Counted from the first letter of the stretch, positions 42,333 to 52,829 are shown. The stretch: DNA of 64,000 bases from Actinernus sp. WN-2022 (GCA_030867875.1 JAOWCC010001589.1:142139745-142203744); one strand, 5' to 3'. The notes: a model not told the origin generated them from the sequence alone. Made by a program: numbers and translations.

Positions 42333-43257
42333 ATGTTGATTCTGTTCTTTAATTCACTAGTTATGCAGCTTTCAGCAGCACAAGTTCAGTACAACCAAAG
42401 TGTTGTTGTAGGTGAACAAGCTGAGTTCTTTGTCCACTTGACAAAACCAGTACCACCAGGACATGCCGGCTCTTGCAAGCTTTCCAGAGATGGGAAGGTA
42501 AAATAACGGCTAACCTAACTGTGCATGTACGTGTGGTTATTTTCAGTAGTTGGTACAACATGCATGTTTTTCTGTAGTTTCGCTTTACTCATAAATCTAG
42601 ACCATTGTTTTTAAGTTTCTATAAGTTTGAATGTGATTATGAGTTTTAATTTTGTAAGTGATTTCAAACCCGTAAAGTTTCTCAATAATCTCTTTTGTTT
42701 TGGTCTCAGCAGATGATAATGTATTGTGACTTGCAACTCCTGGACTGTTCCTGTGATAACTCACCAAACAAAGAGTTGTGTCATTCCATCAGCATCACGT
42801 TCAACGGGACCAAGAAAGACACCATTTGTATCATGTTCAAAAAGGCGAAATGGTCAGACGCTGGGAGCTACCGTCTTGACATGAGGATATATGGGGGAGA
42901 TATGCACGACCTGCACATTGAGATACAGTTGTCCGTCAAAGGTGAATAACAAACTTCAACTTCTTATTTCTTATCAGAAGCTACATTAGCCTAAATAATT
43001 GGAAAACAAAGCACTGAATCGTCTGGAGAACTGTCACACGAAGAAGCAGGGTGGTTAGGTCTATTAGACACTCCGGCGTTCTCAGTATCTTTATGGCTGA
43101 TACTATCAGCCGATAAAAAACGTTGAGCTCGTAGTCTAATCGTTAATTGTAATACTGTTGTTATGATTAGAAAAAGTTGGCAACACATTGGCACCGACGA
43201 AAGGAGTTAACGTTACAACGATTGCGTCGCCTACCAACGGTGTGTCGCCTACCTATG
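42333..43257 (+). CDS. Ig-like domain gene or cassette, unit 1
   Basis: Exons 42333-42497 (165 nt), 42713-42941 (229 nt) and 43171-43257 (87 nt), joined by GT-AG introns in phases 0 and 1, ending phase 1 at a GTGAGT donor. The first exon begins with the only in-frame ATG (after ACAGCC): MLILFFNSLVMQLSAAQ is a plausible signal peptide, followed by VVVGEQAEFFVHLTKPVPPG. The second exon holds the rest of a V/I-set-like Ig fold, with WSDAGSYRLDM in place of the usual D-x-G-x-Y-x-C, so the F-strand Cys is lacking; other Cys (CDLQLLDCSCDN, ELCH, TICIMF) may make different bridges. The third exon is a Thr/Pro linker with a NVT glycosylation sequon. Likely an extracellular recognition protein; transmembrane or tail exons were not found. 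Leader Leu4 is unlike the Arg of other units. Confidence 0.65.
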
Positions 43258-43736
43258 GTGAGTAGAAAAAATGCAGTCAAAATACCAATATTCATACATT
43301 GTTATTCGTATACTTTTTGGCATACGCCGATGTATTTCTCTCGTCGTCAATGACAGGTTTCGCCGTTAACCGTAAAATCCTGCTTAAAGACCCACGAATC
43401 ATGATTGCGCAAACGGTATTTTCGCAATTCGCGTAATCGAATCTAAAGGCTCCCTACCGAGTACTGTTTAAATTATCAGTTCGAAGTATCCGGCGATAAT
43501 TCATGGGCTCTATCCAGCCCAAGCTCGTACAGTGTACAGAGTGTATAAATTACATGCCGTAGCTAAATTCTAGACATTCGAATTCCTAAATAAAGTGTTC
43601 TTAGTTTGTTGGTTGATATTTGGTTTCCTGTTGCTTTTGGCCTGTTTTAGCCCGTTTCTTCGACTTTTCGCTGATCCCACCTTTACTCTCTAGAAAAATT
43701 ATCATGTAATTTTATTTTTAGCTATACATCCCATTC

Positions 43737-44145
43737 CAATATGGCGGATACACGGCCGGAGCGTTGGGGCGGGACACGAAAACGAGGGTAGTTAGGCGGA
43801 AGTCGATGTCAAGAAGGTCATGAGGCGGGAATTTCGCGCAAGTTTTGAAGCGAGTTTGTTTCTCCGAGAGGGTTGGAATAAGTAGATTTTATCCCCAGAG
43901 AGTTAGAAAATATGGCGAATATTCAGGCTATCATTTCAGTTCACGGAGGGATATATTCCATATTGTCTAACTCTCTGGGGATAAAATCTACTTATTCCAA
44001 CCCTCTCGGAAAAACAAACTCGCTTCAAAACTTGCGCGAAATTCCCGCCTCATGACCTTCTTGACATCGACTCCGCCGAAATACCCTCGTTTTCGTGTCT
44101 CGCCCCAACGCCCCGGCCGTGTATCCGCCATATTGGAATGGGTTG
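43737..44145. mobile_element. Fold-back MITE in unit 1 with TATA duplication
   Basis: Arms of about 190 bp (CCCATTCCAATATGGCGGAT and its reverse complement) flank a short centre. TATA is present at 43733-43736 and 44146-44149; units 3-5 have a single TATA at the same place (56856-56859 in unit 3), which is the empty site. Confidence 0.93.
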
Positions 44146-45073
44146 TATAGAGCACGTATAAATTCGTTGTAATTCGCAAATAAAACAACAACTTGATCTT
44201 ATACTGAATATATACATGGTGAATTAAAGCTATCACAAATAATACAATTACTTAGGCCTACGGCAAACGTCGAACTAGCCATGAACTTAATTCAGTCGAA
44301 CCTATTAATTTTGAAATTGGCTCATGGATAGTACGACGTTTGCCGTAATTGAGATCGACCTATTCAATAGGTACGAGTCCGGCATGACGTTCGAGTAGCC
44401 AAGTCGGCAATTACGACTCTGGTTCGACTTTACGGCAAACGTCGTTCATAAAGGGGCAGTGTCACGGTATTAGGCTTCGCGTTCCGGGCCGGAATCGAAA
44501 CCGCTATTTCCATCGTGTTTGATATGAACTACCGAACCTCTCGGCCATGTGGGATGCTTAAAATAAAAACAAATATGCAAAAATGACCAACAAACAGTGT
44601 ATATAAACAGTCTCCTGGGAAAATATTGCAAATCCTTTCAGTCAAGCATTGAAGGAGGGTTGTTTAACTGTTTTTATCCAATTAAAGCAACCAACCTAAC
44701 GATTATTCGATACATGCGCAGTACCATGACATAGCCCCTTTAACACGCGCCGAACTAAATTCATAAATTATGTAAAATAATAAATATACCATGCAAATCG
44801 TATGGATTGTGCCAAAACCGTGAAAACAATAGCCTGCGTTGCGGCTCTGGAGTATCGGAGTGCAACGACAGGACATAAGGGGGATTAGGGCGAGAAAAAA
44901 AGAGAGGGGGAGTGGGTGGAGAGGAGAGGAAGAGAGAGCCTGCCAGCAACCATGGTTATTTTGATATCCACCCACTAATTAAAATACATAAAATTAGTAA
45001 GTCATTCGACCGATTCATCCAATCATCATGCGGCGGAAGTGAAAACCATATTTAATATCTGTCACACTCACGT

Positions 45074-45632
45074 GTGGAATATCAAGGAATCTCAACTCGA
45101 GCGGTAAAATTCAAAACAAAAAATATACGAACTTGGAGAATGTCAGCTGAAACTGCGAAAACACATATGAAGACAGGGCCTAAACCCAAACCTGTAAATG
45201 TCAACGACTTTTGCAGGATGTGTAATGTATGTTTTAAGGTAGCGTTTGGGAATTCAAATATTTCCACGGCGAGAATCTGTTCAAGCCTTCAAAAGAAAAC
45301 TGAGCCGAGGTGAAGAGAACTCGTTGCCGCTGAATATAAGGTCGCCACCAAATCAGAAAAGAACAATAACACCGGAACGAAGTTCTGCCAAAAGAAGCGC
45401 TAAAAAACATCCCACGCAGCGTTACGAATTCATCAAAGCAGCTCGTATTTTCGGAAGCACAAGCCTGTTCCTCGAACACACCGGTCCATGTTTCAACCGA
45501 TTCGTCGACGAAGTACAATACAAGCAAGACGCTTGTGGAGTTCCGATGCAGGGTTCTTCAGCTCATCGCGAAATTCGCTCTCATTACTTCTTCTGCAGAA
45601 CTAAGCAGCAATTTGAAGTTGCACTTCTGTAG
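45074..45632 (+). pseudogene. Cys-motif ORF in inner transposon, unit 1
   Basis: The first frame gives MSAETAKTHMKTGPKPKPVN and FCRMCNVCFKVAFGNSN; near 45250-45300 the coding similarity between copies passes to a second frame (FKRKLSRGEENSLPLN, RSAKRSAKKHPTQ, SLFLEHTGPCFNRF). The CxxC pair suggests a zinc-binding start. I know similar CxxC N termini from uncharacterised cnidarian proteins, but cannot name the family. The copy in unit 2 (51620-52178) has the same break. Confidence 0.4.
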
Positions 45633-45858
45633 TTCCTCGGGATTTAGGTCTGAACATTCGGCAGCAGGATAACCTAAGGAACTTAACTGGTTCAATTGAT
45701 CTTTCACAATACTAGCCAAAGGAGCAATATAAACCAAAACGACAACCCGGCCATCATTTTCGACGTCTTAAACCCTAGTGACTGCTTGAAATATCCTACT
45801 TTTTCCAAACCCAGTTGGGATTACAGCTAGGACATCTCTTCCACACAAATTATCTCTA
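45565..45858 (-). pseudogene. RecQ-like helicase N-terminal fragment, unit 1
   Basis: The minus strand encodes a DEAD/RecQ-type Walker A region (DVLAVIPTGFGKS) and motif Ia-like sequence (SIVKDQL, LGYPAAECS). A TAA stop lies in the middle (after TRV), so it is dead. The domain II and the rest of the helicase are missing. Confidence 0.65.
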
Positions 45859-46087
45859 ATGATAGCCTTGCTCCTGTTCTTTCTTTAAATTCATCACTGA
45901 GGGAATTATCGGTATGTTTGTCGCCATATTAATTGGTTTCTGCTCTTACCGCATGCCATGCGTAAATAAAATTTAATGATATTTCTGTCAATCACGCATT
46001 TTAGCCAATAGCAATACGCGGCCCTCTGAGGCCGAGAGTTATCAAAATAACCATGGGTTGCCGGCAGGCTCTCCCTTCCTCTCCTCC

Positions 46088-46102
46088 CCTCCCCCCCCCC
46101 CT
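46088..46102. repeat. Poly-C tract, unit 1
   Basis: Short C run in the right inverted repeat of the inner transposon; the same tract is longer in unit 2. Confidence 0.85.
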
Positions 46103-46258
46103 CCTTTTTTCTCGCCCCAATCCCCTTAATCTGCGCTCGCTGCGCTCCGATACTCCAGAGCCGCAACGCAGGCTATGAAAACACCATCTCCCCCATCTCC
46201 CAAACACTGATTCCCCCCTGGTGAGCATGCGCTGTACAAAGGCGATTTCGAAGGCGAA

Positions 46259-46522
46259 ATGGCGGCCTATCGAAAGTCATTGCCGCATGACGCTCAGCCG
46301 GAAATATGTAGTTCGTGCTTTAACGTCACAAAATACATTTGCGTTAAATGCGAAATGCCTTTTTGTAATAAATGCCCAGTGTTCGAAAGTACTGAAGACG
46401 CGCCTGGCTGGAATGTCGGCAGAAGCATTGGCTATTGCGAATGTTGCGATATAGCTCGCTTTGAAACGCTTCTACCATATGAAGTCAAACCATCCAGAAT
46501 GTCGTTGAAAACTGCGGCATGA
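46259..46522 (+). CDS. Small zinc-finger protein in outer transposon, unit 1
   Basis: ATG at 46259 within GCGAAATGGCG starts an 87-residue frame. Cys pairs are at ICSSC, YICVKC, FCNKC and YCECC with a spacer of 13-25 residues, a cross-brace pattern for two zinc ions. The copy in unit 2 (52830-53093) is intact with a few amino-acid changes. A similar Cys-rich tail is known at the end of some DDE transposases, so it may be the surviving C-terminal part of one; this is inference. It lies in the outer element, 76 bases after the inner transposon. Confidence 0.55.
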   Translation: MAAYRKSLPHDAQPEICSSCFNVTKYICVKCEMPFCNKCPVFESTEDAPGWNVGRSIGYCECCDIARFETLLPYEVKPSRMSLKTAA

Positions 46523-47099
46523 TCGACTATTAACAGAGATTTCAATGTTTAAATCGCAACCGCTAGAAACACGGCCAATAACACCACTTGCAGTAACAAC
46601 CATCGTCTCCTATACACGGCACCGAGTGCTGTGTAGAACGCCATTCTTCTGTTTCCGTTTTGGACAATAATTTTCGACAGAAAGGCCTTTCTCAGATTCG
46701 ACCCAGCGCTGTATTTCGCCATATCACTAGCCGCGGGCGAAAAGTGAAATGCACCAGGACACGTGTTAGTTCCCGTTATTTAATTAGGCGCAAGTGAATT
46801 AAGATCGAAATATGTTCGACGTTTGCTGCCACGTCGGCCCTATGTCTATCTTCTACGGAACCTATTTTTAATAGGATAGGCGCGACTTAAGTTCGACGTT
46901 TGCCGTAGGCCTAAGTTTCGGCTCAGATCACCTAGAACATGTATAAATTCGCCAATAAAACAACTACTTGATCTAATACTGAATATGTGTGGTGAATCAA
47001 AGCTATCTCAAATAATACAATTACTATAATTTATACCTGAGCTAGAGCACGTCTTAATCATTAGAGTGGTTTTCAATTAAGTGTCGCAAAATCCAAAAC

Positions 47100-47240
47100 C
47101 TGAGCCAATCACGTGAGCAAGTAAAAATATCAATGAACCAATCACGAACTGAAGTAATTCACGATTGGTTTTACTTGAACCAATCACGAGGAAAAGTAAA
47201 AACAATCACGGATAACTAACCAATCAAATTCGATAACAAT
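47100..47240. promoter_or_regulatory. CCAAT-box cluster, unit 1
   Basis: Four direct CCAATCA words and one inverted ATTGG within about 130 bases, with AAGTAAAA between them; a palindromic pair GATTGGTTTTACTTGAACCAATC is in the middle. The cluster recurs at about 53680, 57030, 60385 and 63725. It lies about 1 kb upstream of the next unit, and CCAAT boxes bind NF-Y in animals; promoter function is inference and a transposon end is an alternative. Confidence 0.4.
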
Positions 47241-47639
47241 CACCTAATTACTCTTCGACACTATCGAAAACTGTTCTAACATTTGAAGCTTGTCGTACTT
47301 TCGTAAGTGTTGCTTAGCAACCAACTTCCAATCAGAAGCCAGTGCCCTTAATCAGGCCCTTAATTAAGAACAAATCCCATGCTCGTAAGCCAATCAGTAG
47401 CTTACAGTGCAAAATATGCACGAACAAGTGATATTCACAGTGATCTCCATCTATTCCAATGCTGGAATAGGTTATATCGAACGAGCTTAGTGAGCACATT
47501 TCCACCTTGGTGTGTGACTAGAAATTGGTCAGATGATTACTATTTTTACGTTTTGTTAGATCTGTCAAGAAGCTGTGCTGGCCCCGTGTTGGTGAAATGA
47601 GCGTATTTGGGCAGTGTTACGATGTGTTGAATAATATTT

Positions 47640-47935
47640 AGAGAAAATCGCATGAACGCGCGCCGAGTGCTATACGGGATTTATAGGCACTGAGTGATAT
47701 TTTGAAAGTTCTAATAATTGCACGAGCATTTAGGCGAGTGCAATTTCAGAACTTTCAAAATATGACTCAGTGTCTATAAATCAAGTATAGCACGAGCAGT
47801 TCATGTGATTTTTTGTTTATAATATACTGAGCAAACATTTGCTGAGAGCATGCGACTGTGCACTCTATAACCTTTAGATGCACTCGTCATTGACCAATCA
47901 GAATTCAGATATTTTATTGAGTATGTTATAATCGC
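47640..47935. mobile_element. Two adjacent fold-back elements between units
   Basis: The first (about 47640-47815) has arms with GAGTGCTATACGGG... and TATTTTGAAAGTTCT and their complements. The second (about 47818-47932) ends in TTATAATATACTGAG and its approximate complement. Both recur before units 3, 4 and 5 (near 54215, 57575 and 60915). Confidence 0.7.
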
Positions 47936-48091
47936 TGATATCTGTCCTGGCGGAGAGCAAATATCGTGTCACGTGACGCATTCAACCAATCACGTGCGAG
48001 AGAAATTTTTTGATGGGCGAATTAAGTGAAGGATTAGTAGATGTTTCAGGTCACTTGTTCTTTGTCACACGGCGGCCATGATTAATCCCAG

Positions 48092-48200
48092 GAGAATAAA
48101 AACCTTTGTTTTTCCCCGTCTGACCTCGTTCTGAAATTACTTAGTGCGAGGCTACACGCGGGAAATCTATTTTTCTAGTCAAGATGGCCGCCACGTACAT
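48092..48200 (+). promoter_or_regulatory. Possible unit promoter and short uORF
   Basis: A TATA-like GAATAAAAACC at about 48093 precedes a conserved leader; CAAGATGGCCGCCACG at 48180 starts a six-codon frame that ends in TGA. The arrangement is the same in all units (41525, 54667, 58019, 61364). It could be a transcription start with a 5' leader and uORF; expression data would be needed. Confidence 0.3.
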
Positions 48201-48284
48201 GTGATAAACGTGAACGGGTCTTGAGAGAAAGATCCTCCCGCAAGGTGTTCTTTTCTGTACTTGTATTTTGTTTTATTATTACAG

Positions 48285-48424
48285 AAGGATTAGCCAGCAA
48301 ATTATACGAAAGGGGTAACGAAAATAGTATTGGTCAGTTTAGCCTTACAATACCTCCACCCATAACCACACTGGGGGTAAAGAACTTATTATCCCTTACA
48401 GAGTCAAAACTCGTGCTACCCGCT
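48285..48424 (+). other. Unit 2 upstream conserved segment (possible exon)
   Basis: Frame open after the TTATTACAG acceptor: LASKLYERGNENSIGQF and the rest identical to units 3 and 5. No ATG lies upstream in frame, so it would depend on a preceding exon. Confidence 0.4.
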
Positions 48425-48895
48425 GGTGACAGGTCTGCAAAACACTTGCGCATGCGTGAATTTCACCCCGTAAATCACGCTCGCGCGCATCATTTTAGTT
48501 GAAATTTCACTCGAAATTTGGACTTCAAAGCATTTTAGGAGCATTTGGGGCTGCTCCCGCGATTTCTACCGCTGACTGGGCATGCGCAGCCTTCTGCAGA
48601 CCTGTCCCCGCTGCGTTTTGAGGACTGTCACGCAATCACTGGAAAAATCGGTTCATGTACAGACTTTGAAGAACTATGTAAAAGTTTGTAAAATAAACTT
48701 GAGCATCTTACAGCCATTTTACAGACTTTGGAGAATGTTTATGAATGTACAAACATTTTTTACCAACATTTTACACACTTTTTACACAGTCCTTCAGAGT
48801 CTGTAAATGGTGGAATATTTCCAGTGGATATATAGCCCGCGTTCATCAGTCGAATCATACGAGCAGGTGTGCCTTTGATAGTTATTATTACAGCC

Positions 48896-49820
48896 ATGTT
48901 GATTCGGTTCTTTAATTCACTAGTTATGCAGCTGTCAGCACCACAAGTTCAGTACAACCAAAGTGTTGTTGTAGGTGAACAAGCTGAGTTCTTTGTCCAC
49001 TTGACAAAACCAGTACCACCAGGACATGCCGGCTCTTGCAAGCTTTCCAGAGATGGGAAGGTAAAATAACGGCTAACCTAACTGTGCATGTACGTGTGGT
49101 TATTTTCAGTAGTTGGTACAACATGCATGTTTTTCTGTAGTTTCGCTTTACTCATAAATGTAGACCATTGTTTTTAAGTTTACATAACTGCGTTTGAATG
49201 TGATTATGAGTTTTAATTTTGAAAGTGATTTCAAACCCGTAAAGTTTCTCAATAATCTCTTTTGTTTTGGTCTCAGCAGATGATAATGTATTGTGACTTG
49301 CAACTCCTGGACTGTTCCTGTGATAATTCACCAAACAAAGAGTTGTGTCATTCCATCAGCATCACGTTCAACGGGACCAAGAAAGACACCATTTGTATCA
49401 TGTTCAAAAAGGCGAAATTGTCACACGCTGGGAGCTACCGTCTTGACATAAGAATATATGGGGGAGATATGCACGACCAGCACACTGAGATACAGTTGTC
49501 CGTCAAAGGTAAATAACAAACTTCAACTTCTTATTTCTTATCAGAAGCTACATTAGCCTAAATAATTGGAAAACAAAGCACTGAATCGTCTGGAGAACTG
49601 TCACATGAAGAAGCAGGGTGGTTAGGTCTATTAGACACTCCGTTGTTCTCAGTATCTTTGTGGCTGATACTATCAGCCGATAAAAAAAACGTTGAGCTCG
49701 TAGTCTAATTGCTAATACTGTTGTTACGATTAGAAAAAGTTGGCAACACATCGGCACAGATAAAAGGAGATAACATTACAACGATTGCGTCGCCTACCAA
49801 CGGTGTGTCGCCTACCTATG
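48896..49820 (+). CDS. Ig-like domain gene or cassette, unit 2
   Basis: Exons 48896-49060, 49280-49508, 49734-49820 with the same lengths and phases as the other units. The leader reads MLIRFFNSLVMQLSAPQ. In the second exon the motif region differs (KAKLSHAGSYRLDIRI instead of KWSDAGSYRLDM), and the linker has NTSAQIKGDNITT with an NIT sequon replacing NVT. Unit 2 has the most amino-acid changes of the five, mainly in the Ig C-terminal half, so it is a diverging paralogue, not a relic. The intron 2 acceptor is TCAGCAG (tandem NAG). Confidence 0.65.
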
Positions 49821-50277
49821 GTGAGTAGAAAAAATGCAGTCAAAATACCAATATTCATACATTGTTATTCGTATACTTTTTGGCATTTGCCGATGTATTT
49901 CTCTCGTCGTCAATGACAGGTTTCTCCGTTAACCGTAAAATCCTGCTTAAAGACCCACGAATCATGATTGCACACGCAAAGTATTTTCGCAATTCGCGTA
50001 ATCGAATCTAAAGGCTCCCTACCGAGTACTGTTCAAATTATCAAAGTATCCGGCGATAATTCATGGGCTCTATCCAGCCCAAGCTCGTACAATGTATAAA
50101 TTACATGCCGTAGCTAAATTCGAGACATTCGAATTCCTAAATAAAGTGTTCTTAGTTTGTTGGTTGATATTTGGTTTCCTGTTGCTTTTGGCCTGTTTTA
50201 GCCCGTTTCTTCGACTTTTCGCTGATCCCACCTTTACTCTCTAGAAACATTATCATGTTATTTTATTTTTAGCTATG

Positions 50278-50693
50278 CATCCCATTCCAATATGGCGGAT
50301 ACACGGCCGGAGCGTTGGGGCGGGACACGAAAACGAGGGTAGTTAGGCGGAAGTCGATGTCAAGAAGGTCATGAGGCGGGAATTTCGCGCAAGTTTTGAA
50401 GCGAGTTTGTTTCTCCGAAAGGGTTGGAATAAGTAGATTTTATCCCCAGAGAGTTAGAAAATATGGCGAATATTCAGGCTATCATTTTCACGGAGGGTTA
50501 TATTCCATATTGTCTAACTCTCTGGGGATAAAATCTACTTATTCCAACCCTCTCGGAAAAACAAACTCGCTTCAAAACTTGCGCGACATTCCCGCCTCAT
50601 GACCTTCTTGACATCGACTTCCGCCGAACTACCCTCGTTTTCGTGTCTCGCCCCAACGCCCCGGCCGTGTATCCGCCACATTGGAATGGGTTG
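50278..50693. mobile_element. Fold-back MITE, unit 2
   Basis: Copy of 43737-44145 at the same place, with a shorter centre and small substitutions. Confidence 0.9.
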
Positions 50694-51619
50694 TATAGAG
50701 CACGTATAAATTCGTTGTAATTCGCAAATAAAACAACAACTTGATCTTATACTGAATATATACATGGTGAATTAAAGCTATCACAAATAATACAATTACT
50801 TAGGCCTACGGCAAACGTCGAACTAGCCATGAACTTAATTCAGTCGAACCTATTAATTTTGAAATAGGCTCATGGTAGTACGACGTTTGCCGTAATTGAG
50901 ATCGACCTATTCAATAGGTACGAGTCCGGCATGACGTTCGAGTAGCTAAGTCGGCAATTACGACTCTGGTTCGACTTTACGGCAAACGTCGTTCATAAAG
51001 GGGCAGTGTCACGGTATTAGGCTTCGCGTTCCGGGCCGGAATCGAAACCGCTATTTCCATCGTGTTTGATATGAACTACCGAACCTCTCGGCCATGTGGG
51101 ATGCTTAAAATCAAAACAAATATGCAAAAATGACCAACAAACAGTGTATATAAACAGTCTCCTGGGAAAATATTGCAAATCCTTTCAGTCAAGCATTGAA
51201 GGAGGGTTGTTTAACTGTTTTTATCCAATTAAAGCAACCAACCTAATGATTATTCGATACATGCGCAGTACCATGACATAGCCCCTTTAACACGCGCCGA
51301 ACTAAATTCATAAATTATGTAAAATAATAAATATACCATGCAAATCGTATGGATTGTGCCAAAACCGTGAAAACAATAGCCTGCGTTGCGGCTCTGGAGT
51401 ATCGGAGTGCAACGACAGGACATAAGGGGGATTAGGGCGAGAAAAAAAGAGAGGGGGAGGGGGTGGAGAGGAGAGGAAGAGAGAGCCTGCCAGCAACCAT
51501 GGTTATTTTGATATCCACCCACTAATTAAAATACATAAAATTAGTAAGTCATTCGACCGATTCATCCAATCATCATGCGGCGGAAGTGAAAACCATATTT
51601 AATATCTGTCACACTCACG

Positions 51620-52178
51620 TGTGGAATATCAAGGAATCTCAACTCGAGCGTAAAATTCAAAACAAAAAATATACGAACTTGGAGAATGTCAGCTGAAACT
51701 GCGAAAACACATATGAAGACAGGGCCTAAACCCAAACCTGTAAATGTCAACGACTTTTGCAGGATGTGTAATGTATGTTTTAAGGTAGCGTTTGGGAATT
51801 CAAATATTTCCACGGCGAGAATCTGTTCACGCCTTCAAAAGAAAACTGAGCCGAGGTAAAGAGAACTCGTTGCCGCTGAATATAAGGTCGCCACCAAATC
51901 AGAAAAGAACAATAACACCGGAACGAAGTTCTGCCAAAAGAAGCGCTAAAAAACATCCCACGCAGCGTTACGAATTCATCAAAGCAGCTCGTATTTTCGG
52001 AAGCACAAGCCTGTTCCTCGAACACACCGGTCCATGTTTCAACCGATTCGTCGACGAAGTACAATACAAGCAAGACGCTTGTGGAGTTGCGATGCAGGGT
52101 TCTTCAGCTCATCGCGAAATTCGCTCTCATTACTTCTTCTGCAGAACTAAGCAGCAATTTGAAGTTGCACTTCTGTAG
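51620..52178 (+). pseudogene. Cys-motif ORF in inner transposon, unit 2
   Basis: Same two-frame structure as in unit 1 (CRMCNVCFKVAF first frame; KRTITPERSSAKR second frame from 51792). Confidence 0.4.
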
Positions 52179-52394
52179 TTCCTCGGGATTTAGGTCTGAA
52201 CATTCGGCAGCAGGATAACCTAAGGAACTTAACTGGTTCAATTGATCTTTCACAATACTAGCCAAAGGAGCAATATAAACCAAAACGACAACCCGGCCAT
52301 CATTTTCGACGTCTTTAACCCTAGTGACTGCTTGAAATATCCTACTTTTTCCAAACCCAATTGGGGTTACAGCTAGGACATCTCTTCCACACAA
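52104..52394 (-). pseudogene. RecQ-like helicase N-terminal fragment, unit 2
   Basis: Open for 97 codons without stop: CGRDVLAVTPIGFGKSRI is a Walker A whose Thr is replaced by Ile (unit 1 has PTGFGKS), then VLVYIAPLASIVKDQLNQL and GYPAAECSDLNPEELQ. Only the beginning of helicase domain I is there (about 97 residues of several hundred). Such fragments are frequent in animal transposons; a helicase activity cannot be expected. Confidence 0.65.
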
Positions 52395-52631
52395 ATTATC
52401 TCTAATGATAGCCTTGCTCCTGTTCTTTCTTTAAATTCATCACTGAGGGAATTATCGGTATGTTTGTCGCCATATTAATTGGTTTCTGCTCTTACCGCAT
52501 GCCATGCATAAATAAAATTTAATGATATTTCTGTCAATCACGCATTTTAGCCAATAGCAATACGCGGCCCTCTGAGGCCGAGAGTTATCAAAATAACCAT
52601 GGGTTGCCGGCAGGCTCTCCCTTCCTCTCCT

Positions 52632-52667
52632 CCCCACCGCCTCCCCCCCCCCCCCCCCCCCCCCCCT
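52632..52667. repeat. Poly-C tract, unit 2
   Basis: C run of about 30 bases, twice the length in unit 1. Confidence 0.9.
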
Positions 52668-52829
52668 CCTCCTCCTTTTTTCTCGCCCCAATCCCCTTAA
52701 TCTCCGCTCGCTGCGCTCCGATACTCCAGAGCCGCAACGCAGGCTATGAAAACACCATCTCCCCCATCTCCCAAACACTGATTCCCCCCTGGTGAGCATG
52801 CGCTGTACAAAGGTGATTTCGAAGGCGAA

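Larger units (their letters stand above)
44829..46175. mobile_element. Inner DNA transposon with 8-bp target duplication, unit 1
   Basis: Inverted ends of about 140 bp (TAGCCTGCGTTGCGGCTCTG at the left, reverse complement at 46156-46175). TGAAAACA is duplicated at 44821-44828 and 46176-46183. Eight-base duplications are typical of hAT and P superfamilies. Its coding content is a broken Cys-motif ORF and a broken RecQ-like helicase fragment; no transposase was recognised. Confidence 0.88.
44252..46914. mobile_element. DNA transposon with 24-bp perfect TIRs, unit 1
   Basis: TTAGGCCTACGGCAAACG starts a 24-bp end that is repeated perfectly inverted at 46891-46914. The core TACGGCAAACGTCG recurs inside both ends (about 44330, 44430, 46820), as for transposase-binding sites. 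It contains the inner element 44829-46175 and a zinc-finger ORF. Flanks: a block of about 100 bases (GTATAAATTCG...CAATTAC) is present on both sides but once in units 3-5. Confidence 0.88.
51376..52746. mobile_element. Inner DNA transposon, unit 2
   Basis: Copy of 44829-46175, with TGAAAACA at 51368-51375 and 52747-52754. Confidence 0.88.

Noticed and set aside
42361..42561. Antisense frames over the Ig exons (also at 48924, 55509, 58860, 62205)
   Set aside because: They are shadows of the conserved sense exons and run across the splice donor.
42991..43194. Antisense frame repeated in every unit near the linker exon
   Set aside because: It is conserved only because the whole unit is duplicated; it covers intron and linker exon and has no domain.
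48221..48290. Signal peptide KVFFSVLVFCFIITEG at the start of each unit
   Set aside because: The frame has no ATG (a stop lies upstream) and the hydrophobic run is encoded by the pyrimidine tract of a splice acceptor ending in ATTACAG.
52604..52795. Pro-rich ORF over the poly-C tract in unit 2
   Set aside because: It arises from the C run in the transposon end and is absent from unit 1.
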